In this document: positions 8,350-16,567 of the stretch, one piece after another | How positions within the stretch are numbered: position 1 is the stretch's first letter | How the letters are laid out: each line of letters starts with the position of its first letter | Assembly: GCA_025612375.1 (NCBI GenBank) | Contig: JAAXKN010000015.1 | Coordinates: 28,945 to 92,944 of the forward strand | From: Ignavibacteria bacterium | GTDB lineage: Bacteria > Bacteroidota > Ignavibacteria > Ignavibacteriales > SURF-24 | DNA: 64,000 nucleotides | Direction: 5' to 3' | Position numbers and translations under genes: made by a program | The notes under the pieces: generated by a model | What the model was told of the DNA's origin: nothing | Seen by the model: only the letters and a program-made list of their open reading frames with translations | Database searches by the model: none

Positions 8350-10175
8350 TAAGGAAACAGCATTGAGTTGACAAAAATATCCTGAAAGTCCTCCCGTCCC
8401 GAGATCTCTACATACTCAACTATTTCAGAAAGCCTTTCAGCCTTAAGCCGTGCCTCTTCTGAGAGGAGCACCGCCCCGGCGCCCGAAAGTGCGGCATTCC
8501 CGATAAACTTTATTTTATCCGGTGCAACATCAGGCAGCATCCCGAGCTCCACGGCGTCCTCCCCTTTCAGGTGGTTGCCGAAGGCGCCGGCAACAAATAT
8601 TCCGCCGATTCCGCCTGAGGTAACATTAAGCTCTTTCATCAGTATGCTTATTCCGGCCGATATTGCAGCCTTTGCAAGCTGCACCTCGCGTATATCCTTC
8701 TGTGTAAGCATAATGCCGCTTTGGGTAAGCATGATGTTATTGATCCCGGTTTCTGAAGGGATTATTCTGTTTTTCAGTTCATCGCTTGTATCCTGAGGCA
8801 GAGACTCCTTATCCAGAATACGGCCGCTTTTATCAATTATTCCGGCTCTTAAGAACTCAGTTACAAGGTCGTGGAGGCCTGAGCCGCAGATGCCTTTGGC
8901 CTCAGCGCCGCCAATGGTTAGAACCTTGAGGCTTCCGTTTTTAATTTCAGCCCTTTCAATTGCGCCCCTGGAAGCCCTCATGCCGTGCGTAATAGTGGCT
9001 CCTTCCCAGGCGGGACCCGCAGGGGAAGATGATGCGAGTATTCTTTGTTTTGATCCTAAGACTATTTCGCCGTTTGTCCCTATGTCAACAACAAGCCTTA
9101 TATCGTCCTCAGATTCAAGATTTAATACTGTAAGCACGGCTGTAATATCGCTTCCTACATAGCTACCCAGGTCGGGCAGAAGATAAACAATTCCGCCATT
9201 ATTGATGTCAATTTTTAATTCACCGGCATTCAGGCTTAAAGCCCTTTTTACAACGGGTGTGTAAGGGCTGAAGGCAATATTCTCAGGCGTAATGCCGAGG
9301 AAAATGTGGCGCATTATGGTGTTGCCTGCAACGGAAACCTTGTAGATTGCGCTTTTTTCAATGCCCGCCTCGCGGCAGAGCTCTTCGATAAGAGAGTTTA
9401 CCTGGCTGACGATTAAGCTGTGAAGCTCTTCAAGGCCCCCTTTATTGCTTATAATATAATTTGTCCTCGAAATAACGTCTGCCCCGAAGGGCTGCTGTGA
9501 GTTTAAGGCTGAGCTGACGGCAGAGACTTCGCCGGTATTTATGTTAAAGAGTTTTGCAGCAACCGTAGTTGTGCCTATATCCACGGCAGCTCCGTAGAGA
9601 AAGCCTGTTGTGTCTCCTGCTTCCAGCTGCAGGAGCCTTTCCTGGTCCAGCACTGCCGTTATCCTGAAGCGGTTTTTCCTTAAAAGCCACGGGAGCTCTT
9701 TCAGCATCTGAAAATTAAAGTCTTTAACGGGAAAACCTTTTTTCTTAAGCTCCAGTGTCAGAGTCTCAAAATCAAAATAGTTTTCCCCTCCCATGGGCTC
9801 CGGGAGTTCTAGAAACACTTTTTTTAGACCCGGGTTTAAGAGGAATCCTCCGGTCTTACTTTCCGTCATGATCCTGAGGTCAAATGTTTCAGACTCTTCA
9901 GGCACCATGCAGGTTGTGTCACTGGTAATTACGCTCTGGCATGAAAGCCTGAAGCCCTGTTTAAGTTCCTCTTGCGAAAGGAGTTCTTTGTCCGCAGCGC
10001 CCGGGGCAGTAAGGCCTTCAGATACTATCACTTTGCACTCCCCGCACGTGCCCATGCCGCCGCAGGAGGACTCAATTACAAGTCCAAGCTCAAGTGCCGC
10101 ATCGCGCAGTGTGGTGCCTTCAAAAAAGTATCCGGATTTTTTACCGGGAAGAAAGGTCACTTTGTGCTGTTTCAT
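8349..10175 (-). CDS. Corrinoid activation protein (2Fe-2S ferredoxin domain plus DUF4445/ASKHA ATPase), RACo/RamA-like
   Basis: A protein of about 608 residues that should use ATP to drive reduction of cob(II) to cob(I) on a corrinoid methyltransferase protein. An N-terminal plant-type ferredoxin domain has cysteines at 38, 44, 47 and 79 (CX5CX2CX31C). The large C-terminal domain carries the ASKHA phosphate loops (VDIGTTTVAAKLF, LVVDIGTNGEIVLG) and the adenosine region (FVAGAFGNHL), as in RACo and the DUF4445 family. Start set at 10175 (MKQHKVTF), which immediately begins the ferredoxin fold; an upstream in-frame ATG at 10214 would add 13 residues inside the preceding gene. The gap to that gene's stop is 4 bp. 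Neighbours are all methyl-transfer enzymes, supporting the role. Confidence 0.88.
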   Translation of the reverse strand: MKQHKVTFLPGKKSGYFFEGTTLRDAALELGLVIESSCGGMGTCGECKVIVSEGLTAPGAADKELLSQEELKQGFRLSCQSVITSDTTCMVPEESETFDLRIMTESKTGGFLLNPGLKKVFLELPEPMGGENYFDFETLTLELKKKGFPVKDFNFQMLKELPWLLRKNRFRITAVLDQERLLQLEAGDTTGFLYGAAVDIGTTTVAAKLFNINTGEVSAVSSALNSQQPFGADVISRTNYIISNKGGLEELHSLIVSQVNSLIEELCREAGIEKSAIYKVSVAGNTIMRHIFLGITPENIAFSPYTPVVKRALSLNAGELKIDINNGGIVYLLPDLGSYVGSDITAVLTVLNLESEDDIRLVVDIGTNGEIVLGSKQRILASSSPAGPAWEGATITHGMRASRGAIERAEIKNGSLKVLTIGGAEAKGICGSGLHDLVTEFLRAGIIDKSGRILDKESLPQDTSDELKNRIIPSETGINNIMLTQSGIMLTQKDIREVQLAKAAISAGISILMKELNVTSGGIGGIFVAGAFGNHLKGEDAVELGMLPDVAPDKIKFIGNAALSGAGAVLLSEEARLKAERLSEIVEYVEISGREDFQDIFVNSMLFP

Positions 10176-10179
10176 ATTG

Positions 10180-11355
10180 CTAGTATTTCCCGAATTCTTC
10201 AGACAAAGTTTCAAGAAGCATTATGTTTTCAGGAGGCGTTGAAGGGGCAACCGAGCAGGCAGAGCTGAGAATGTAGCCCCCTTCGGGCTTTCCTGTTTCA
10301 AGGCGCCAGCGGACGTCTTCTAAAATCCGGCTCCTGTTTCCGTTAAGGAGTGTATTTATAGGGTCTATATTTCCCTTAATAAATACTTTTCCGGACAATA
10401 TTTTTTTTGCTTCCTCCAGATCCACGGTTCCAATCGGAGGGGGATCAAGCGTGTCAATTCCGTTTGTGCCGGTTTTCATCATCAGATCGAGCCTGTCGCC
10501 AATTGAGCCGCAGGTATGTGTATAGACGGGTATATTATATTCTTTCTGAATTTCTTCAACTATTTTTCTTTCATAGGGCGCAACGAATTCTTCATAGTGC
10601 TTTCTGGATATAAAGCCTGCACCGGCAAAAGCCGAAGAGATTAGTATGGCGTCAACTCCCATGGAAGCCTGTTTTTTGCCGAGAGCTATTGCGCCCCGGG
10701 TCAGGCTTTCAAGGCAGGCTTTTGTCTTTACGGGGTCTAGCATAATAGCCATGAGGGCATTTTCATAATTCAGGAGTTCCAGGAACTGCGACCACGGAGA
10801 GAAGACCTCGGAGTGGACGGATACTTCGCCTTTTGTCTTTTCAATAACTTTTTTTATTGTCAGAAAGTGATAACCTGGGAAGAAGTCATCAAAGGGGCGC
10901 ACTTCCTTTTCAAAGCCCCATGTAAAGGGGTATTTAATTTCTGTTATATCCCAAGGCTCTATGTAGAAGAGCTTTTCCGGGTCGAGCTCATCGAAAGAGG
11001 GAAACCCCCGGCTGCCGCCGGAGAGGAAATAATGGGGGTTATCGTTAAGGGGGAAGAGCGTATAGCTTCCGTCTTTCCACCTTATAACGGTTTCATTATC
11101 CTTTTCCTGAATTTCAGAAATGTCACGCCGGTAGTCCGGGTCGCGTCCGGGCAGGTTTACAAGTATGCCGTCAAATTTATATTTTTTCTGCAGTCTTACG
11201 AGGGCTTCAGAAAAGCCTTCGGAAGTGTACCATATATCCAGAGGCTTCAGTCCTGAATATAGGAAATAATGCCCGAGAGAAAGCTGGCACATTACAGGCA
11301 CCCTGTCGGGCACTTCAAGGCTCATCGCCTTCTGCATTCTTTCTTTAGATGTCAT
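10180..11355 (-). CDS. UroD-fold corrinoid methyltransferase (MtaA/MtbA/CmuA-like)
   Basis: About 391 residues with the uroporphyrinogen-decarboxylase fold, but not a haem enzyme. It has the zinc site of the methyltransferase branch: HTC in VYTHTCGSIGDR, and a distal Cys in SSACSVAPSTPPENI, a tail typical of MtaA/MtbA-type enzymes that move methyl groups between a corrinoid protein and a thiol or another acceptor. Start set at 11355 (MTSKERMQKAM), the conserved beginning of the family; an upstream ATG at 11427 adds 24 residues with no family resemblance. It is the first gene of the minus-strand methyl-transfer operon and lies back to back with the SpoIID-like gene. Substrate unknown. Confidence 0.8.
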   Translation of the reverse strand: MTSKERMQKAMSLEVPDRVPVMCQLSLGHYFLYSGLKPLDIWYTSEGFSEALVRLQKKYKFDGILVNLPGRDPDYRRDISEIQEKDNETVIRWKDGSYTLFPLNDNPHYFLSGGSRGFPSFDELDPEKLFYIEPWDITEIKYPFTWGFEKEVRPFDDFFPGYHFLTIKKVIEKTKGEVSVHSEVFSPWSQFLELLNYENALMAIMLDPVKTKACLESLTRGAIALGKKQASMGVDAILISSAFAGAGFISRKHYEEFVAPYERKIVEEIQKEYNIPVYTHTCGSIGDRLDLMMKTGTNGIDTLDPPPIGTVDLEEAKKILSGKVFIKGNIDPINTLLNGNRSRILEDVRWRLETGKPEGGYILSSACSVAPSTPPENIMLLETLSEEFGKY

Positions 11356-11553
11356 TATGTTAAAATAAATGTTTACCAGATGATAATTATCAGGAATAAA
11401 TATACTCCAATTGATATGAACGCGCAAGATTGGATGCGAAAACCCGTATCATTAATAAACTTTATATTTCACCTTTTGAGGTGTTATATTTATATTTACT
11501 GAAGTTATTAATTGTTGTTTTAATAAATTTAACCCCAAACAAGAGATTATAAA

Positions 11554-12891
11554 ATGACTGAACCAACCGTAAGCGTGGGCATACTGACGGCAGAGAAAAT
11601 AAGCTTTGACCTTTATGGCGACTTTTCCTCCTTCGGTTTTAAGAATACATTCAGCGGCAGATATACTGCAAGTCTGGAAGATGATATAATCGTAATTGAA
11701 GCGGAAAAGGAGACCTACAAGGTAACAGGCGAAATCTCCTTCAGCCCGAACGACTTCAGAAGCGAATCGTTCCTGATCAGAGAGGTGGTTATAGGCGTTA
11801 AATTCCACTGGGAACAGAAAGAAAACCAGAGATTTGCAGGCCAGCTGAAGCTTATTAAGGAAGGCGATAAGATTACAGCCGTAAATGCTCTTCCCGTGGA
11901 GTCTTATCTTACAAGCGTTATCTCTTCTGAAATGAGCGCTACGAGCTCACTGGAGCTCCTGAAAGCCCATTCAATTATTTCCAGAAGCTGGCTCCTGGCA
12001 CAGATGGATAAAACAAAAGAAAGCACTCCGGGCACAAAGCATGCCTCAACCTTCGAAACTGAAAATGAGCTGATAAAATGGTACGACAAGGAAGACCATA
12101 CACTCTTTGACGTATGCGCCGACGACCACTGCCAGCGTTACCAGGGTGTTACAAAGGCTTATACCGACAAGGTAAGGGAAGCAATCGAGGAAACCCGCGG
12201 AATTGTTCTTACATATGACGAAAAGATATGCGACACCAGGTACTCAAAGTCATGCGGCGGAATTTCAGAGGCTTTTGAGAATGTATGGGAGCCGGTAAAG
12301 CATCCTTATCTTTCGCAGGTGGTTGACTATAAGTACGATCCCGAAAACCTTAAGGTCGATTTTTCAGACGAAGAGAGCGCCGACAAGTGGATCCGCTCAA
12401 ATCCTCCTGCTTTCTGCAATACGCACGACCAGAAGGTGCTTTCACAGGTATTGGTAAAGTTCGATCAGAAGACAACGGATTTCTACCGCTGGAAAGTTGA
12501 ATACACACAGGAAGAAATTTCCAAGCTGATAAAGGAAAAAAGCGGAATTGATTTCGGCGATATAGTTGATCTTATTCCTGTAGAAAGAGGTTATTCGGCA
12601 AGGCTTATAAAGCTTAAAATTGTGGGTACAAAAAAGACACTGACGATCGGCAAAGAGCTTGAAATAAGAAGAATACTTTCCCCTTCCCACCTTTACAGCT
12701 CGGCTTTTGTTGTGGATAAGCAGGAAGTTAATAACGGCGTACCCGGAAAGTTCATTCTTACGGGTGCAGGCTGGGGACACGGCGTCGGCCTCTGCCAGAT
12801 AGGCGCTGCAGTCATGGGTGAAATGGGTTACAGTTTCGACGAGATACTGCTCCATTACTTCAGGGGTGCAAAGCTGAAAAAGATATATTAA
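11554..12891 (+). CDS. SpoIID/LytB-domain protein
   Basis: A 445-residue protein with the SpoIID/LytB catalytic fold, a peptidoglycan lytic transglycosylase or amidase-enhancer domain. The conserved core is visible: LPVESYLTSVISSEM followed by LELLKAHSIISRSWLL, then YSKSCGGISE, and the C-terminal signature GAGWGHGVGLCQIGAAVMGEMG. The glutamate in VISSEM is the catalytic residue in SpoIID. There is no signal peptide or membrane segment at the N-terminus (MTEPTVSVGIL), which is unusual for a wall enzyme and common among SpoIID-like proteins of this phylum. It could act on glycan material inside the cell or be exported by another route. It reads away from the methyl-transfer operon. Confidence 0.85.
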   Translation: MTEPTVSVGILTAEKISFDLYGDFSSFGFKNTFSGRYTASLEDDIIVIEAEKETYKVTGEISFSPNDFRSESFLIREVVIGVKFHWEQKENQRFAGQLKLIKEGDKITAVNALPVESYLTSVISSEMSATSSLELLKAHSIISRSWLLAQMDKTKESTPGTKHASTFETENELIKWYDKEDHTLFDVCADDHCQRYQGVTKAYTDKVREAIEETRGIVLTYDEKICDTRYSKSCGGISEAFENVWEPVKHPYLSQVVDYKYDPENLKVDFSDEESADKWIRSNPPAFCNTHDQKVLSQVLVKFDQKTTDFYRWKVEYTQEEISKLIKEKSGIDFGDIVDLIPVERGYSARLIKLKIVGTKKTLTIGKELEIRRILSPSHLYSSAFVVDKQEVNNGVPGKFILTGAGWGHGVGLCQIGAAVMGEMGYSFDEILLHYFRGAKLKKIY

Positions 12892-12921
12892 TCTGAAAAA
12901 ATATACTAATACAGGAAATTA

Positions 12922-12967
12922 ACCGGCTGCGCGGGGAGGACCAAAAACGCGGCCTCCGGCAGCCGGT
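12922..12967 (+). terminator. Nested hairpin after the SpoIID-like gene
   Basis: ACCGGCTGC (12922-12930) pairs with GCAGCCGGT (12959-12967); inside it GGAGG pairs with CCTCC. It starts 30 bp after the stop codon. There is no T-run, so it may be a stability hairpin or a weak terminator. Confidence 0.4.
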
Positions 12968-13128
12968 GTTCCCTCAGAGAATACTGCCTCATTTTTATAT
13001 TGCTGTTAACAGGACAAGTTCCTATTTTTATTATGAATGGTAACGATCTTAAGCATAGGGATATCTGCTTCCAAAAGAGGCGGATTCGATATAAAAAACA
13101 GATTTTTAGAGGGAATAAATTTTCATAA

Positions 13129-15225
13129 ATGACATTTCTTAACCCCGCGATATTATTTGGACTTATTGCAACAGCAATCCCCGTATTACTACACCTGCTT
13201 AATTTAAGGAAATTAAAACGCATAGAGTTCAGTACACTTACTTTCCTCAAAGAGCTGCAGAAAAATAAGATACGCAGGATAAAGCTGAAACAGTGGCTTC
13301 TTTTGGCACTCAGGTTCCTGGTTATTCTTTTTGTTGTATTTTCATTTGCAAGGCCGACCATACAGGGTATAGCCATAGGCGGAACCACAAGCTCTGCCAA
13401 AACAACGGCTGTATTTATACTGGATAACACTTTCAGCATGTCGGTTGTAAACGAGAAGGGCTCAGATTTTAACCGTGCGCGCCAGGTCATAAAGACTCTT
13501 CTTAATGAGCTGCAGGAAGGGGACGAAGTTGCCCTCATTACGGTTGCCGGGGCAGGAAACGAAGAAGTTAAAACGACGACCAATTTTGCTGATTTCAGGA
13601 AAAAGCTGGATGCCGTTGATCTTTCCTATGAGAGCGGGACCATAAATAAGGCACTTATTCAGGCGGGAGAACTCCTTTCAGAAAGCCACAATTTTAACAG
13701 GGAAATTTATCTTTTAAGCGACTTCCAGAAAACAGACTTAATCGAGCCTAATCAGCGCCCTTCAAATTTAAGCGGAATCCTGGGAGATAAGATTAAGCTC
13801 TATACGTTCGATTTTTCAGGAAAAGACGTCTTTAACGTTGGAATTGATAACCTGGAGGCAAATAACCAGATATTTGAAAAGGGTAAGCCCGTCAGTTTTA
13901 CTGCCACTCTTACCAATTACTCCTCCAGAGGCGCCAACAACACCGTAGCTTCTTTATTTATTAACGGCGAAAGGAGCGCACAGCAGAGCGTTAGCCTGGG
14001 GGCCGGGGAGACAAAGAAGGTAAGCTTTGAGACCGTAATAAAGTCCCCGGGCTACACGGATATTCAGGCCGAGCTGGAAGATGACGACATAAACCAGGAT
14101 AACAGGCGCTACATGAATATTGTGGTGCCGGACAAGGTCTCGGTTATGATATTTTCCAACAATGACGCTGATTCAAGGTATGTGGAACTTGCACTTATGG
14201 CTTCGGGCGAAAACGGGACAATTAATGTTACAAAAAGAAACTTTAGCCAGATTTCTTCTGTTGATCCTAATAGTTACGATGTTGTAATTGCCATTGGTTC
14301 CGAGGCACAGAATAACGTTCAGAAGCTGAAGGATTATGCTACGGGCGGCGGCGGTCTTTTTATAATGCCCGGTTCAGCTTCAAACCTGTCAAATTTCAGG
14401 GGGCTTTTATCACAGCTTCAGCTCCCGGAGCCCGGTTCAATGGCCGGAAATCCTAATTCTTTTCAGAATGCTGCCGTCTTTGACAAAATTGACTTTGAGC
14501 ACCCGGTTTTTTCTGACCTATTTGCAAAATCAGCAAAAAAACAGGTCGAATCGCCGGACGTTTACTTCTACTTCAGGCTTAATACACAGGGGAAAGGAAA
14601 AAGCATAATTACTCTGCCCGACAACTCCTCCTTCTTAAGCGAATATTCACTGGGAAAAGGAAAAGTACTTTTGATGAATACGGCTCCCGTGCTTAACTGG
14701 TCCAACTTCCCTCTTAAAGGTATTTTTGCCCCTGTAGTAGATAAATCGGTTTTTTACCTGGCCAGCAAGGATCACAAAGACGCAAGCTTTACGGCGGGCG
14801 AGATGGTTACAATAAACCTGCAGATGAGGGCTCTTCCGCAGGTTAAGATCTCGAGGCCCGACAAGACGGATGAGTTTATTAACATGGGTAATGAGAGACA
14901 GAATTACATTACCTACAGCAATACAAACGCTGCCGGCAACTACCGGGTTTTTTCGGGCGACAGGCTTATAGATTATTTCTCCGTAAATCATTCGTCCATG
15001 GAATCCAACCCGGCAAGCCTGACGCTTAAGGAATTCAACGACTACTTAAGCAAGACCGGCTTTAAGGGGAAACAGATCAGGCTGGACGTAAATGAAAACT
15101 ATACGCGTGAAATTCAGCAGGCGCGCTTTGGATCGGAACTCTGGAGGTTTTTCCTCATGCTGGCATTCGTCCTGGCTCTTGTTGAAATGCTCGTTTCCAG
15201 AAGCGCAAAGAAAGATATTGCATGA
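13129..15225 (+). CDS. BatA-like membrane protein with von Willebrand factor A domain
   Basis: A 698-residue membrane protein. The N-terminus (MTFLNPAILFGLIATAIPVLLHL, then RRIKLKQWLLLALRFLVILF) is the double-transmembrane module of BatA/aerotolerance-type proteins. A VWA domain follows (about residues 90-240: VFILDNTFSMS ... ALITVAGAG), with the metal-site motif DNTFS, Thr replacing the usual second Ser. The middle is extracytoplasmic beta-rich (about 245-660), including a segment like a glutamine-amidotransferase fold (VVIAIGSEAQ). One transmembrane helix closes the C-terminus (LWRFFLMLAFVLALVEMLV). Family members in Bacteroidota are linked to envelope integrity and stress tolerance; the exact role is unknown. 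No bat operon partners lie beside it. Confidence 0.8.
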   Translation: MTFLNPAILFGLIATAIPVLLHLLNLRKLKRIEFSTLTFLKELQKNKIRRIKLKQWLLLALRFLVILFVVFSFARPTIQGIAIGGTTSSAKTTAVFILDNTFSMSVVNEKGSDFNRARQVIKTLLNELQEGDEVALITVAGAGNEEVKTTTNFADFRKKLDAVDLSYESGTINKALIQAGELLSESHNFNREIYLLSDFQKTDLIEPNQRPSNLSGILGDKIKLYTFDFSGKDVFNVGIDNLEANNQIFEKGKPVSFTATLTNYSSRGANNTVASLFINGERSAQQSVSLGAGETKKVSFETVIKSPGYTDIQAELEDDDINQDNRRYMNIVVPDKVSVMIFSNNDADSRYVELALMASGENGTINVTKRNFSQISSVDPNSYDVVIAIGSEAQNNVQKLKDYATGGGGLFIMPGSASNLSNFRGLLSQLQLPEPGSMAGNPNSFQNAAVFDKIDFEHPVFSDLFAKSAKKQVESPDVYFYFRLNTQGKGKSIITLPDNSSFLSEYSLGKGKVLLMNTAPVLNWSNFPLKGIFAPVVDKSVFYLASKDHKDASFTAGEMVTINLQMRALPQVKISRPDKTDEFINMGNERQNYITYSNTNAAGNYRVFSGDRLIDYFSVNHSSMESNPASLTLKEFNDYLSKTGFKGKQIRLDVNENYTREIQQARFGSELWRFFLMLAFVLALVEMLVSRSAKKDIA

Positions 15226-15286
15226 ATTTAAGTATCTAAAGCAGTTCTGCCAAAAAACAGAACATGTGTTTTAATGAAAGGTATCT

Positions 15287-16567
15287 ATGATAGAAAATCA
15301 AAAGAATACGACAGAAAAAGCAATTTTAGTTTCTCTTAATACAAGAGAATATTCAAAACAGGAGGTGGAAGAACACCTCGACGAGCTTGAAATGCTCGCC
15401 TCAACAGCAGGCGCGGACACGAGGATGAAGGTTATTCAGGACCGCGACAGGATTGAACCTGCCTATTACCTGGGTAAAGGCAAGGCTGAGGAACTGGCGC
15501 AGCTGGTGGAATTTAACGATATTGACATAGTTATTTTTGATGACGACCTGACACCGGTGCAGGTAAGGAATCTTGAGAGGCTTGTAAATAAGAAAATTGT
15601 CGACCGCTCGGGTCTTATACTTGACATTTTTGCCACGCGCGCAAAGACGAGGGAGGCAAAAACACAGGTGGAACTGGCACAGCTTCAGTACATGCTGCCG
15701 AGGCTTACACGCGCCTGGACGCACTTAAGTAAGCAGTACGGAGGTATTGGAACCAAAGGTCCCGGTGAAACGCAGATTGAAACTGACCGCCGTATGATCC
15801 GCACACGCATCAGCATGCTGAAGGAAAAGCTGGAGAAAATTGAATCGCAGCGCCAGACCAGGAGCGCAAACAGGAAGGATTTCTTCAGGGCGTCTCTTGT
15901 TGGCTACACCAACGCTGGCAAATCCACGCTTCTTAACCTTCTGACCAATGCTGGTGTACTGGCCGAAGACAAGCTTTTTGCAACGCTTGACTCGACAACG
16001 CGTTCCTTAAGGCTGGATAACGGGCAGACGATACTCCTTAGCGATACAGTAGGCTTTATACGCAAGCTGCCTCATCACCTTGTAGCTTCTTTTAAGAGCA
16101 CATTAAATGAGGTAAGTGAAGCCGACGTCATACTGCACGTAATTGACGTTTCGCACCCGTTTTTTGAGGATCATATTGCCGTTGTGGACCAGACATTAAA
16201 GGAACTGGGAGTTGAGAAAAAAGCCCAGATCAAGATCTTTAATAAGGTGGATGCCCTGGAGGACAAGACCCGTATCGATTACATACTGCGCAAATACATG
16301 AATGCCGTTTTTATTTCAGCCGAAAGAGGGATTAATATTAACGGGCTGAAGGATAAGATAAAATCTGTCATTGAAGAGGAATTTAAGGAGGAGACAGTCG
16401 AGCTGGAGCTAACAGATTCCAGGACGGTTGCAAAGATACACTCTCTTGCAGACGTCATCAGTGCGACTTACGATGAGGACAGGATATTGATTAAATACAG
16501 GGCAAATGATGCCTCATCCAATAAAATAAAAAGAATACTGCATGAAAAGACCAATCATGGAAGTTGA
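15287..16567 (+). CDS. hflX: GTPase HflX
   Basis: A 426-residue ribosome-associated GTPase that splits or rescues stalled 70S ribosomes, mainly under stress. The N-terminal HflX domain ends with the family signature GGIGTKGPGETQIETDRR; a coiled helix follows; the G domain has G1 GYTNAGKS at 206-213, G2 in DSTTRSL, G3 DTVGF and G4 NKVD. The C-terminal tail (about 370-426) is short, as in most bacterial HflX. A small hairpin (GTTCTG 15244-15249 with CAGAAC 15258-15263) lies in the 61-bp gap after the BatA-like gene. The last codons overlap the start of the ammonia-lyase gene, suggesting coupled translation. Confidence 0.95.
   Translation: MIENQKNTTEKAILVSLNTREYSKQEVEEHLDELEMLASTAGADTRMKVIQDRDRIEPAYYLGKGKAEELAQLVEFNDIDIVIFDDDLTPVQVRNLERLVNKKIVDRSGLILDIFATRAKTREAKTQVELAQLQYMLPRLTRAWTHLSKQYGGIGTKGPGETQIETDRRMIRTRISMLKEKLEKIESQRQTRSANRKDFFRASLVGYTNAGKSTLLNLLTNAGVLAEDKLFATLDSTTRSLRLDNGQTILLSDTVGFIRKLPHHLVASFKSTLNEVSEADVILHVIDVSHPFFEDHIAVVDQTLKELGVEKKAQIKIFNKVDALEDKTRIDYILRKYMNAVFISAERGININGLKDKIKSVIEEEFKEETVELELTDSRTVAKIHSLADVISATYDEDRILIKYRANDASSNKIKRILHEKTNHGS

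Noticed and set aside
11356..11553. Possible cobalamin riboswitch before the corrinoid operon
   Set aside because: I could not find the conserved B12-box or pairing core in this 198-bp gap, nor a SAM riboswitch in the 107-bp gap before the homocysteine methyltransferase gene.
12906..13583. 225-codon minus-strand frame opposite the BatA-like gene
   Set aside because: It is a shadow of the coding strand; its composition is odd and the real gene has clear domains on the other strand.
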